The translations under genes and the position numbers were made by a program. Positions 1-11,682 of a stretch of DNA of 64,000 nucleotides are shown here, piece after piece (the first letter of the stretch is position 1; each line of letters begins with the position of its first letter). A model generated the notes under the pieces. It did not search any database and was not told the DNA's origin. It saw only the letters and a list, made by a program, of their open reading frames with translations. Origin of the DNA: Neodontobutis hainanensis (lineage: Eukaryota; Chordata; Actinopteri; Gobiiformes; Odontobutidae); NCBI GenBank assembly GCA_024349245.1, contig JALDNG010000020.1, forward strand, positions 1 to 64,000, in the 5' to 3' direction.

Positions 1-427
1 CACTCAGAGCCCAGAGAGTACCAAGACAAGCTCGAGAGGTTTAGTCACTGTAAAAAGTCCAGACTAAGAGCAAAAATAAAACTAAAGAAAAAAATAAACA
101 TTGCTGCAGTTTTTGTAAATGTTATAATTATAATTTCTACTGTAAGTGTAAGTATAGTCAGCCCTGGTAGAGCTTCTAGTGGTTTTAACGCGTTATTGAC
201 ACTGGTAGTGTTCTGAAAATTATTAAATTAAATCGGGATTTCAACAGTATTACCTCCTAATTATCATTATTTATTACACAGCTGTAACGTGCAAATAATT
301 AATGTTTGTTGTTTTAAAATGTTAAAGTTCAACAATAATCTTGCAGAAAATATATATGAGATCTTGTCTTGGCCAGTCTTAAGTCCGAGCTGAGGAAGAT
401 AAAAATGTATTTGACGTTAGTATATTA
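1..427. other. Unique AT-rich DNA, nothing recognised
   Basis: There is no open frame of note and no recognisable repeat. The stretch is AT-rich with short A runs. It simply leads into the first family A repeat fragment. Confidence 0.6.
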
Positions 428-520
428 GGCAGCACAGTGGTCAGCGAGAAGGTTTAGACCAACAGGGTCGGGCGGGACCTCTCTGGGGGGAGTTGGCAGG
501 ATCTTTTGCTCCAGTGTATC
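428..520 (+). mobile_element. Family A interspersed repeat, short 5' fragment
   Basis: The segment opens with GGCAGCACAGTGG. It continues with AGCGAGAAGG, then a GGGACCTCTCTGGGGGGAG block and a TTGGCAGGATCTT block. This order matches the head of the other family A copies in this window (1778, 27371, 33217 on +; 28691, 31211 on -): GCACAGTGG, AGCAAGAAGG, a degenerate tRNA B-box-like motif, TCTTTCTGTG..GAG, then TGCATGTTCT. The B-box-like part is deleted here. I know this wording from a repeat spread widely in teleost genomes. The family name and class cannot be set without a repeat library. Confidence 0.6.
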
Positions 521-1777
521 CCATCATCATCTTGCTGTAAGGTCATTTTCACACCGACTAGTCCGGTAAACCTGATTGGGGACTAAGAAACAATTTTTCT
601 GACTGTTTGGTTTGCTTTACATTGCACTTGCACAACAAACACACTTTTTTGATTATCGCAGTTACCCCCCTCGCCTTTGGTGGCGCTGCAGTAATTACTA
701 AAGTAGAGGACAAGAAACAGATTAAACAAGAAAATACGCTCACCAATTTTCTTTTCTGACACAACAATAAAACAGAACAGTTTTAGACTTTAGGAATTTT
801 GCCTTTTTTTTTCACTTTTTACAAGAAAACAAAAAAAATATACAGATGAGGCAGTGGACCATCATGGACAGTTTTTTACTACTGCGAATGAGACTTTTAC
901 GAACAAGAGAGGAGAAAGAGAGACAGTCCTGTTGAACAGACGAGCACTGGTATGAGCGTACTTGTTATTATTTAGCGCTCCACACGTGCGTTTGTTTTGG
1001 TTGTGTTTACCTGCAGGACACAGTGACGTGGTCCACTTCCTGACATTGGTTCACTGTTTGGTCGGCTTTGCGTTCTCATCTCATTCAAACTGCACCAAAG
1101 TTCACTCGGAAGCAAACTGAGACCTATGTTTTTAGGCGGACAGGGTTTGCTGTTTTGTTACGAATCAGAGTTTGATTGCGCATTGACACCTCCCAAAATG
1201 AACCAGACTTTCCGGGGAAACAAACTGGAATTTGATTAAAGTGGGCCAAACAGGGCTGCTGTTAATTCACCCTCAGACAGTTTCTTTCTTGCTTTCAGAA
1301 AATTTACCGAGTACTTGTTGTGTTCCTCCCTCTCAAATCCGAACTCTATTCCCTCTCTTCCTCACAGTGTGTTCCCTTTCCGTTTTTTTTTTCCAATCTG
1401 GACTTGAGAAGGTCAGCGGGAGTGGGGAGGCGGTGTTGGGGGAGTATATGGAGGGCCTCTCTGACACTCACTGAAGATGAGATAAGGATACAGAGGTGAA
1501 GAGGAATGGCATGTGGGAGAACTAATCAACAGGTCACTCATGACCTTTGAGATGTCAGGCTCGTCCAGTGACCCAGCTGTTTTCTCTCCTCACTCTGCCT
1601 TTTCATCATGTATCGTTTTTTTTTTTTCAATGTTTAATGAACCAGCTTCAAAAAATATAATTAACAACAATAATAAAGAATTTACTACAATAATGTTTCA
1701 TTTGAATCATTATATCATACAGAACACTTCCCAGTTTTCTTGTGGTTTGTCCAAGTTAACAAACCTCTTCCTTTCAG
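521..1777. other. Unique DNA, no gene seen
   Basis: Only short frames occur, on both strands, and none has domain-like composition or paired splice signals. Homopolymer T tracts lie near 805, 1384 and 1616. A 189-codon plus-strand frame opens at 1513 but runs through an AAT/AAC-rich stretch straight into the family A repeat, so it is taken as chance. Confidence 0.6.
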
Positions 1778-2240
1778 TCGGCATGGGCAGAATGGTTTGC
1801 ACTCCTGCCTTGCAGCAAGAAGGTTGTGAGTTAGAAACCCCGCCGACTCAAACATTTTTGACTGACTCCGGTCTTTCTGTGAGGAGTCACAGAACAAAAT
1901 TTAGCACTGCACCTTTGCACCAGAGTCAAATTGAATGTATTGCAGGTAACACATCAGAAATCAAAGCTGTCATTATTCAACATGTCGACAATAAATCAAC
2001 CAATCACCCCTTCTTCCTGTTACCGTGGGTTCTCTCCGGGTACTCCGGCTTCCTCCCACCGTCCAAACACATGCATGTGTAGGTTTATTGGCAAATCTAA
2101 AGTGTTCCTAGTAAATAAATGTGAGAGTGAAAGGTTGACTAACTGCCCACTGTCCAAGATGTACCCCACCTCAGGCTCAAAGCTGCTGGGATAGGCTCCA
2201 GTCACTTGTGACCCCTAACAGAACTATATATGGATATATA
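1778..2240 (+). mobile_element. Family A interspersed repeat, long copy with an internal insertion
   Basis: Landmarks occur in the expected order: TTGCAGCAAGAAGG then GGTTGTGAGTTAGAAACCCC (tRNA B-box-like), GGTCTTTCTGTGAGGAGTC near 1871, GTGGGTTCTCTCCGGGTACT near 2025, CTTCCTCCCACCGTCCAAA, then GCTGGGATAGGCTCCAG near 2188. The reverse copy at 31211-31392 has the same blocks, but only about 29 bases separate GAGTC from the CTCTCCGGG block. Here about 136 bases separate them, so 1889-2024 holds roughly 107 extra bases. The landmarks are what I recall of a common teleost interspersed repeat. A tRNA-derived head is possible but not proven. The 60- to 190-codon frames crossing this stretch are artefacts. 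Confidence 0.8.
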
Positions 2241-4552
2241 TGTTTTACCCACTGCCAAAAAAATAAATTCAAATCTAGTATTTTATATTTTATGTGTCAA
2301 TCAAACAATGTTTTCAGTTCATCACATTAACTCTGGAATTAAGCTGTATAGTGTATAAAACTTTTTTCGCAGTGCTTGATCCAGTGGCAGTTCTGGCACA
2401 TAAAAGCATAAACACACAGTAGACAGTAATATAGTAATATGTTTATTTAATTCATCCGACGTATGAAATTAACTTTCTTGGCCACGTTTGTGTTTTTGAA
2501 TGATGTGTTTCTTGGAATTGCTGTTTCTAATTCTTCGCTCGTAAATGACTTCAGTGTGTGTGCATATTATTTAGCTCTGGTCACTGTCCCGCTGTGAGAT
2601 TGGTCCCTGTTGTTCGTGAGTCACACCAGCACAAGTTGTACTCGTCTGGTCGGTGTAAAACATGCAGGAGGTTCACTCACACAACTCAGGCATTTTGTCA
2701 AATTTGTCTGCCACGCGTGCATAAATTACATAAACCAGTCAAGTTCCCAGATGGCTGCAGAGGTGTCTAAAAAAAGGAATATGACCTTTTAAAACATACT
2801 TTTGAGAGATGAAATACAAAGGACAAAGGATTAATCAAGCAAATGACGTCCACCAGATAAGAATTTACTGTGCTCCCGTCTGGTGTTGATGTGTATGCAA
2901 CCCTGAAATCTGATCCAAAAATGCAAACTTAATCAAATCCAGACAATTAATTTGTGCTGGGACTTTGGGTTTTTTTTTTCAAATTCCTACAGGGTGTCTC
3001 CTTCCACATTTTACCTTTTGTTGAGTTAGAAATAGCTTGAAAATAATATATTTCAAATGTAGGAATTGCATGTGATTTTGTGCTGGAAATGTTGGATGCT
3101 ACGTAATACAATTTCTCTAGAGGACCACTTATACTTTCTCTTTTCATTTGAGCAGTCAGTGCTCTGGAGAGTGGACGGAGACTGGCCATATTCCCATCAA
3201 TTTAACAGAAATGTAATTGCACATTTAACAAAGTCCCCACAAAAGATGATTTTTCATGATATTTTAATAAATAGGCTTTTTCCCATTTTCCACTTTGTAT
3301 TTTCACCCATTACCCGTTTCCTTCATCTTGTCTAAGACAGTGATTGTGTGGGGATGACGTGTTCTGCAGCTATTTCAGGGTGGCTACTGGCTTATTGATT
3401 TTCTCATCCTTTTTTCTGTTCAATAATGCCCAGTAGAGGTTGTCAGACACATTGATTGGGACAGTGCGTTGTTTGTACTTGTGTGTTGTCCGCACGCTTT
3501 CGATACAAGGCGCTGGGAATTGCACCCAGCGTCATCGTTCTTTGTCGAGCAAAATGTGCAATTTGACCACTTTTCGCTCTCTTCGGACGGTTGGACAAAA
3601 CGCCACCAACAATCAATGACTCAATCAAACACATACTGTAGGAGGAATACAAATACCAATTGTCAGCTGGTCCTTCTCAAATCAAACAAAGTCCTCAAAG
3701 CTGCAAACAATGGCGAGGGCACGCCTGGATTTAAAGCTGCCTCATCAGGCCCATGTCTGTTTACTGATATACTTTTTATAGGTCTTCTAAAAAAAAAACA
3801 TTTGTTTCAAACATTTCTTTTCTATTGAGATGTTCTGCTTTGTTATAAATACTCTAACCCAGTTACAGTTAGCAATGTACAATATTCATTCAAATCTGTT
3901 AAAAAGCTTAACGTCTTTTGAAGTCCAAACAACAGAGCTTTCGACACAATAAAAAGCGTACCATGTCATAGTTTAATGTGAAGCGTAAGCCTTCACCATA
4001 AAAAAGTCCCACCCAAGCACTTTCTAATTGGAACTAAGCTTCCACTAAGCTTGTTGCAAATATAAGGCTTTGCAGACTTTTTATACTGTGATAAAATTAG
4101 TAACATCTTGTAACCTTTTCAGAAATGACATCAATTTGGAACTCATTCTGCAACTTCACTGCTGCAAACTTACAAGAGACTGGCTTAATATATAAATATA
4201 CATATATACACTTAAATATATAGGTATAGTTCATTGGACAGAATATCAGAATAACTGATAGAGCTGTCTATGAAAAAAGGCTTATAGTTTCTTAGATTTT
4301 TAAGTCTATAAATTTATGGTAGCAGTTATGTGGTGTTGCTTGAAATTATAGACAAGTCTTAGGCTTATAACTGGATTGTTATGAAATTAGAGTTAGCTCA
4401 GTACTTTCTCTTGCCATAGAAATACCATAATTAACCAAACTAAAAAAAAAGGTACTTAACTCTTAACTCAGTTTGTTTGTCTTCTGCTGTGGAAAAGTAA
4501 GACCTGATTTAGTGTAAACTAACTAAACTATAAGGGCTTATCTAAACTTTTT
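2241..4552. other. Unique DNA, no gene supported
   Basis: Short frames occur on both strands. A plus-strand frame at 2558-2770 carries two CxxC pairs 11 residues apart followed by histidines. This recalls a zinc-binding tail, but the frame is short and lacks supporting neighbours. A small perfect hairpin (CGCTGGG / CCCAGCG) lies near 3511-3531. The block 4190-4235 is a TATA-rich simple stretch. Nothing else is recognisable. Confidence 0.55.
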
Positions 4553-5199
4553 CACCTTTATTGGATTACGGCGATCTCCTTTTTATGAATGCATCTGATC
4601 ATCTTTTAAAAAAGCAGGACACTGTTTATACTGTGCTTTATGCTTTATGACTGGTTGTGGAGATTGTGTTCAGTATTGTACACTGTTTGCTGCAGCTGAG
4701 TTTCCGTTCCTGTATGTTCGCAGTCTCATTTGCTGACTTTCATTTATAAATGTATTTTTTTTACCTCTGCACATACATGCGTAAAAACCAACCACAGTAT
4801 GCTCTGCGTTCTCAGAAGAACATTCTGATGGTGGTTAGAGTCCGAACAGATTTGGGTAAGACAGTATTTCAGTAGCTGCCCCCTGTGGTGCATGGAATGA
4901 ACTGCAAAATGAATTAAATCTATCTGAACTTGTTACTTTAGGAGAATTTAAATCTATTCTAAAGAAGCGTAAATTTAATGAGCTTGGTAAATGTAACTGT
5001 TTTTAAACTTGCACAAACTGATTATTTTGTAACTTTTGATTGTAAATATTGTTTTTTGTCTGTTTGATAATGTCTTGTATCTGTCTGAAACTGTGTGTAA
5101 TGCTGTCGTCTTAGCCAGGTCCCTCTTGAAAAATAGATTTTTAATCTCAAAAAGTTTTTTTTTACCTGGTTAAATAAAGGATTTAATAAAAAAATAAAT
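4553..5199 (+). mobile_element. L2/Rex1-type LINE, 3' end with decayed reverse transcriptase C-terminus
   Basis: Decayed reading frames spell the C-terminal part of a fish LINE polyprotein. LLDYGDLLFMNAS followed by an LKKQDTVY segment lies near 4560-4640. YALRSQ and VRVRTDLGKT follow near 4800-4865. AAPCGAWNELQNEL and ELVTLGEFKSIL run from 4875 to a TAA at 5004-5006. At least one frameshift separates the LGKT and AAPCG parts, and a TGA interrupts the first segment. After the stop comes a typical 3' UTR: a TCTTAGCCAGGTCCCTCTTG block, then TACCTGGTTAAATAAAGG and an A-rich tail. The element is 5'-truncated and dead. Assignment to the L2/CR1/Rex1 group is from family knowledge. The exact clade is uncertain. 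Confidence 0.9.
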
Positions 5200-5639
5200 G
5201 ATGAGCCATTGAACTACTGTCACAATGCGTCCTAAAGTGTTTAATTTCAATACTTGGTGACCAGAAGTTTCTTCCCAAAATCCCACAGCTCAATACTCTC
5301 CCAACCTTCAAACCACCACAGGGTCTTTTAAACATTCTGGACTCATTTCGTCCCAGACCTTGATTCACTTTGTGCAGGGAACGGCTGTGTCTCCGAGACA
5401 ACCACGGAGGACTGCTTGCAGATGAAAAAGCCCTTTCAATCCCCGAGACCAAATTGAAACGCTATGATTCTGAGATGAAGGTTAGCCAGATGGTTCACAA
5501 GACGACATGACCAGTTGAAGCTGATCTCATAAAGTCATTTTAAATGGAATGACATTTGTTCCCTCCTGGTACAAATCTTGCTTTTACATGTTATTGCCAA
5601 TGAGACAGGAACTTTGGTGCAGATATGAAAGTTACAATG
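5200..5639. other. Unique DNA; one unsupported minus-strand frame
   Basis: An 89-codon minus-strand frame covers 5183-5452. Its product is rich in Ser and Arg and matches no family I know. It also runs into the LINE tail, so I do not call it a gene. The rest shows nothing. Confidence 0.5.
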
Positions 5640-6215
5640 AGAGAAGATGTTCTGTTCAAAGTTCAGTGAGTTTTCCATAATTCTTGTTGAGGAACATGTA
5701 CATGCATTTATTATGTTCCCTGCATAGATTTATGATTATTCATGATCCGAGTTTGTGCTAGCGATTTCTCCAAGAGGTCGTCAGTACTTTATAAGCAATT
5801 AAAAAGTGCTGTCTGTGAACCAGTCTATTGCTGCAAAGAACCACATGTCCAAAACATCTCAACAGAAATACATTTTTGTGCAAAACTCTGACTTTACAGT
5901 GAAAGACAAAAAGTTGTTATGAGTACATTGAGTTACCATTAGTTTCCTGTGATCATTGTTGAAGTGACAAAACACGAACACCTGGGAACACAGTCATTGT
6001 TCCAGACGATAACAATGAAATGCTATCACATTCTAATTTTCTGCATAGGCATTTGATTACTCATGAGCCGAGCATTATCCTCAAGAGTTTACGGCTCTTA
6101 ATAAGCAATTAAGAAGTGCTGTCTGTAAAGCACCAGTCAAGCCTACCTGCGTATATCACGGCAGGGGACCTTTGGTTGTCAAGCAAAGTAGTACATGTCC
6201 ATAACCTCTCAATAT
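5640..6215. repeat. Diverged tandem duplication, about 320-bp unit
   Basis: Two neighbouring segments align in order. Unit 1 has TGCATAG at 5721, CATGATCCGAG, ATAAGCAATTAAAAAGTGCT at 5791 followed by GTCTGT, and ACATGTCC at 5843. Unit 2 has TGCATAG at 6042, CATGAGCCGAG, ATAAGCAATTAAGAAGTGCT at 6101 followed by GTCTGT, and ACATGTCC at 6193. The offsets run from 310 to 350, so small indels have built up. The ATAAGCAATT..GTCTGT core matches at 25 of 26 positions while the flanks are much more diverged. Weaker similarity extends upstream (a TTGTTGAG / TTGTTGAAG block). No transposon feature is seen. It may be a duplicated regulatory element or a local duplication. Confidence 0.75.
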
Positions 6216-7759
6216 AAATGCAGAGTTAATTAAATGCCAGCAATGTGGCACAGCTTCTTTCTGGCTAGCTCATTAACCTTCCCCTTTCAATATGTCAGAG
6301 GAAGTAACCTTTTCACAACTCACTCATGGTCTTGCGTTTTCTGAAGCGAACACACCAAGGCATTTCCAGTCAGGACGCATGTAATCTTAAATTTTCCTGC
6401 AGCCAGCGTACATGTGTATGTCATTTTTTATCATGCCCTGATTTGAAAGTAGTTCATTATTTGTGCGAGCCCCGTGGCAAGACCTGGTCTATTAAAACAG
6501 ACTGGTCTTTTACTCTGGTTAAGGCCTGTCAGATTAAGAAAGTAGTCGCCTAACATAACTCCAAGAAGTCATTTTTGTACTTGATTTACTTTAATCTTGT
6601 TAATTAGAATTATTTTTTTTAATATGTGCAGATTAAAATCCCTTGCTTCATGCTTGTGAAGTTTAAAGAGAAAATGAAAAAAAAGTGATGTTAAGTTAAG
6701 GGAAAAACAGCAAGACCTTGAGTTATATAAAAAAAAGTCTGCTGATTACAATAAGTAGTTTTCTTTCACATATTCAATTTCTAAAGGAAACTATACAAAA
6801 TATCTTAATACAGATAACCTTCTACACTGTTTAAGTCATACAAATTTGACAGTTCAAATCTTTTATGGAGACATTAGTATAATCTGCAAAATCTAAATTT
6901 CACTGTAAACACTTGTTTTTCTAACACTATCCTTACATTTACAGCAGGGATATGTTCACTTTGTCTTGTGATGTGAACTCCCACATGAAAATCCTTAGTT
7001 TTCTGAAAAAACAAAAGGCTTATGACAAATTATATATTTTCAAACCTACACAATACACATTTTTAGTTTGAAATGTTATCTCTGCCCAAGGAAATACTGG
7101 AAATATTGTCTGAGCCTGAGTTGCTTTATATCTAATAGGCAACCCGAGGTGCCTCGAGATCAAATCAACAATCAATTTTCCTTGTGAACTTCCAATTTTT
7201 TTCCTTAATGCTTTTAACTCGAGGGAATAAACTAGATTACATGTCTTCATACAGAGTCTCATCTTGACATTTCATGCGTTTATTATTGAAGGAGATGCTT
7301 ATTATTGGTTAAAAAGCCTTGGGTGGTTTCTTGAAATGTAACAGTTGTGTGTTGGGGAAGGGAAAAGTATGTGTTCATGTGTAAAATGTATGTCTTGTTT
7401 TACTGGTTATGATGGCAAATATACGTGTGGCTGACCTTGCTCAAGGACACTTCAGCACAACCTTTTAGTCTAGATTCTCCCAATCAATACTTTGCCATTT
7501 TAGCTCCATCGCGTCACTGCAGGGCCCACTCCACAACTCTACACCTGTCCCTGAAACGGCACTGACCTGTCACAGACCTTTCCTCATTGAAACACGAAAT
7601 CACCGGCAGGAGCAGCAGAAACGATGCTGCCATTTATAACAGTAGTCTATCCCCTCGTAAGGCCCCACGGGGAACTGCTGTGAGATGTGGAGGAAGTTGA
7701 AAGGTTATGTCCGTTGAGAGAACAGGCAAGATCGAGATTTGGGTTTCAACCCAAGCAGG
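6216..7759. other. Unique AT-rich DNA, no gene seen
   Basis: Short frames only, for example 75 codons at 6326 on + and 80 codons at 7020 on -, without recognisable domains. Near 7430-7450 a GCTCAAGGACAC-like stretch resembles the reverse of the GTGTCCTTGAGC block found in fish SINE bodies. It may be the far end of the SINE that starts at 7852, but the DNA between is too diverged to join with confidence. Confidence 0.5.
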
Positions 7760-7852
7760 AAATAAGGACACAATGGCAGTATGAACTGTATGGAGTGGGA
7801 ATTGAACCAACCAACCTTTGTGTTATAGGACAACTGCTCTTCCACTGAGCCC
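7760..7852 (-). mobile_element. tRNA-derived SINE head (type B), reverse strand
   Basis: Read on the minus strand this begins GGCTCAGTGGAAGAGC (A-box-like, 7836-7851). It then carries GGTTCAATTCC (7798-7808), a perfect fit to the pol III B-box consensus GGTTCRANTCC. About 28 bases separate the two boxes, as in a tRNA. The downstream CAGTTCATACTGCCATTGTG block matches the SINE piece at 31501-31534. The rest of the body is diverged or deleted. The head is related to the better preserved copy at 61480-61775. Confidence 0.8.
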
Positions 7853-10800
7853 TTTCACCGCATAATACGGGTCAAGAAAATAAAAAAACTGTGCTTCCAC
7901 TCTAGAGGTGCGCAGTTTGTCCAATCTGGAGAGTTCTAGAAACAAAACAAAAAGTGAACTAATACCACTTCCAAATTTTTCTATAGATATTTTTTTTCCA
8001 ACATAAGCCAATGCAAATTCATGTTAGTTATTTATGTTCAGTTATTGTCATGATTTTAATTTGATTGCACACTATTAAAACGTTTTGTGCAGTGATGTAT
8101 TTTGTATTCTACCAAATCTTACACAAAGCCAGTAAAACAGTCTTGTTTGAAAGGTATTATTTAAGAGTCTTCTGTAAAAGAGTGTCAAACAATATTTCTG
8201 AATTGCAGACCTCAATTGAGCCACATGGCTGAAAACATTTTGCGATTATTTGTTGAATATGTCCCAAGAACATAAAAGCTGTGTCCACCCTGTACTTTAG
8301 CCCAGAGCTTTGGGTAATTGAGATAAAAATGCTTTATATTCGAGACTGTCTGTCAATAGTATTCACTCTATGGGTTCTGCTTGTACAGTTCAACCCTTAG
8401 AGAAAGGTTTTACTATCACATAAACTTACACAAGATCAGAGCATGCTTCGGTTTCATGTAACTCTGTCTGCTACATGTTTATCTTCTTGACTTTTGTCAC
8501 AACGTGGAGCTTGGTGATGACTTTCTAGTGATTATGATAAAGTCAGGAGCAGCTCTAATGAGTATTAATATTGTTAAAAGGTTTATGTCTGAATGCTTTT
8601 GTTCTGATAATGGTGATGATAACGGAAATGCACTTTGTGACGAGACCTTTTATAATTTGCACCATTCTTTCAAATTGTATTTTTTGTTCTGCCATGTCCT
8701 AATGTGTATAATTATGTCTGAAAAATAATTTATAGAATATTGTTGCTGCGATATTTACAAATGCACCTAAGTTTCTTGACATCTTTCATTTGAATTGCAT
8801 TCCACACAGATTATGGAGGTTCATACTTACAAATATCATCTAACAATAGCTTTTCCTGCTCTTTCTTTTCTCTCCTTTGGTGTCTGTCTGCTGTTCACCT
8901 GGATGATCCGTTTCACACTTGTGTTCTCTCACACTCTACTCCAGGTAAGAAAGCTGCTCAGTAACATCGACTATGTATTTATTTTTACCTTATTTTGTTT
9001 TTATTTGTGAAACAATAAGTTAACCAATAAGCTTGGTGTTGAGGACTCCTGTCAGTGAAAATATACAAATGTCTAAAAGGTACTTGTTTGAAGCTAGAAC
9101 CTAAATAAATGCAGACAAATGAATAAACATCTAAATTTATATCAATAGCCTATCGTCTGGATAACCACATACTAGTAGTAGTATATGATATTTTATTTTT
9201 ATTTTACTTTTTTTGCCTAGGTTTTGCTTAAAGCATTCTGCAGCCAGTGCCAAGCAGTTGTGTTTTTGTTCTTTTTGGACAGTAGTGGAAGATAATGTGA
9301 CTGTATCCACATGATCTTGTTTTGCATCCAGTGAATACCAAGACGTTGACTGTAAAACTGTTTTTGTACTTAATGTCTGCTCTGGAAAAGACGCTGGTTG
9401 ATGTGAGTCATTCGATTATGTCACCTTAGACACATGTTAATGCCAGGTGTGAACAGGTGAATAGGTCTCTTTGATATATAACCAACCTGATTAACACGGT
9501 GCTATGATGACACGTAGCATTAGCGCAGGCCATTGCTGATGAGGTCACGTACAGCAGTTGTTAGAGGTGGGTTGAACAATGGTTGAGGTCCTAAGAGCGT
9601 AGCATGATGTGATGATACATGGTGGTGGAGCAGGCCAGCGGTGATAAGGTGATGAGATCAACCATGACACATGTTAGGGATGAACAGGTTCGATGCAGAT
9701 ACTGTACAAAAGCATGGAAGCTACCTCCTATTAGTGCATTTGGATTTGAAATCAACATCCAGTGTTTTGGAAATGGTTAAGACTCTTTTTGTATGATTTT
9801 AAATTTGTCTGGCCTTTATCAAGGATACTGCTTTGTGCTTCCCAGGTTGCATTCAAAATACTTTTCTGGTTTATATGCAAACTAAAATGTTATCATTTAC
9901 TTTTACTACCTTTATTAAATTAAGAGAGTGTTAATTTTGCTGACTACAAACTTGTAGCACAATTAAGCAGCACAGCGAGCACCTTTCTCTTTGCTTTGTA
10001 ATTTACTATTGTAAATTACACCATTAAAGCATTAAAGCTTAAGCAATTGTTAAATGACATTCTCCACAATGTCCCCAATCTCTAAGACTGGCTACATTAG
10101 ATCCCATCACTCTATTGTGCCTATTGAACCAAATCTGAATGGGAGGCTCTGTAATGGTCAATATTGAAAATAATGTATTGATCCAAAGTGGAAAAGTAGC
10201 AACAGATCTGTGTTTTACAAGAAAATCCTCAGTGCACACTCCTGTTTCTCAGTGAATATTCATATGCAACTCAACACAAGTCTTGGAGTTGGAAATATAG
10301 ATTGATGTCACAGCTCGTGAATCACGGAGCAATTTGAGTTCTCGAAGGCACAGTAATCAGTGCTGCCTGCTGTTATCCGCAAACACAAGCACACACACGT
10401 CCTCATATCATGATGTCTCTGTTAGACGAGGGGCCAGTTTGAAGAAAAGCCTTGTGATGGGTCTGTATCTTTGACGTGTCAGACACCACCACTTCAGATG
10501 CTCTACCCTCTCAAATCTCTCTTCACTAAAGCCAAGACCTAATAAACCCAGTGGACAGCTACAAGCCTGAAGTGTCACGCCGCATCCATCCGAACAGTTC
10601 CCTCAACCCACTCCCTCAGATGTGACTACAGACTCTTTAAAAGCAGAAAGTCTTTATCTCCACAAAGGCAATAGTAGAAGTACAAAAGTTGGGAACAGTG
10701 GGAGAGATTAGAAGCTGTCTGTCACATCTTTGCTGTTGTAATTTCCCTTGCCTATCCCTTTCAGTTCGAAAAAAGGGCCATTTCTTGTTAATGGGAGGAA

Positions 10801-11682
10801 ATACTGCTGACCTTCTGGAGTCACAGAGAAACTCATCTGTGGCTTGTGCAGTCACAGTTTCTTTTTGTTCTTGGACAATTAAAACCCTCTGAATAAGACA
10901 CAGATAAAACATAATGGGAAGCAGAAATGAATGGCTGCAATAAGAATAAAAAATGTTGGTGTTTAAAGGTCAGGGAGAGACGTGATGATGAATGACACAT
11001 GATCGGCATTTTAATGCAAGTGAGAAGTTTAACTAAGTATTTGATTACAAGACCAGCACTGCTCGTAAACCCCTGTCAAACTGTTTTGTTTGCAATTAAC
11101 GGTACCATTTATGGTCAACCGGCAGCGTGAGCAAGTATCAGAGACAACATCTGGGTATCAGTTCCACAAAGACTGGAGATTAGAGTAAGTAATACGCATA
11201 CCCAACCATTCAAAATAGATTGTCAGATATATGTAAAAAACAGGCTCTTTTTTGATTTGTTTTCCTAAAATCTTTTGCACTGTGTGACGTAAGACCACTG
11301 CTACCATAACAATTCTGCATCAATTCATTAATTATTTCTGGACAACTGCAAAACTAAAACATTGTGACAGGACCTTTAGGGCTTTTTGAGAGAACTTTCA
11401 CTTGTGTCTTACAATTAAAGTATCAGTAGATCTTTGTAAATGTATTTTAGGTCTAGGCAAGAAATACTGAGATTGAATTGAAAATCTTAAAATACTTTTT
11501 GATTGTGATTGTTTGACCACAACATAATCCCATGTATCTTGCACTGGTCTTGAGCTTGACTCGACCTCAGTCCCTAAATATCTTGGCCCACTCTAGTCCC
11601 ACTTATAATTTGGTTACTGAGGCTCTTACAAAAGCAATAATGTAATGTGACTAAACTCTGTTGCCATTCAAAGCAGGCAATT
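7853..11682. other. Unique DNA, no gene seen
   Basis: No frame is convincing. Small structures are present. The stretch 9429-9690 repeats the words GACACATGTTA and TGAACAGGT about 230 bases apart, with a shared GCAGGCCA word between. A perfect 10-bp stem with a TATT loop lies at 9997-10020. The block 10250-10450 is sequence-complex and repeat-free. The rest is AT-rich filler. Confidence 0.55.

Noticed and set aside
1513..2082. Longest plus-strand frame, 189 codons
   Set aside because: It starts in unique DNA and runs through an AAT-rich stretch into a recognised interspersed repeat. It has no domain and no splice or promoter context, so it is chance.
4876..4890. CTGCCCCCTGTGG as a CTCF site
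   Set aside because: It misses the core spacing and lies inside LINE coding remains, which explain the sequence.
5183..5452. 89-codon minus-strand frame beside the LINE tail
   Set aside because: It overlaps the LINE 3' end, the product matches no family I know, and it has no supporting signals.
7798..7851. Possible tRNA gene because of good A- and B-boxes
   Set aside because: No cloverleaf or acceptor stem pairing follows, and the downstream body matches a SINE found elsewhere in the window.
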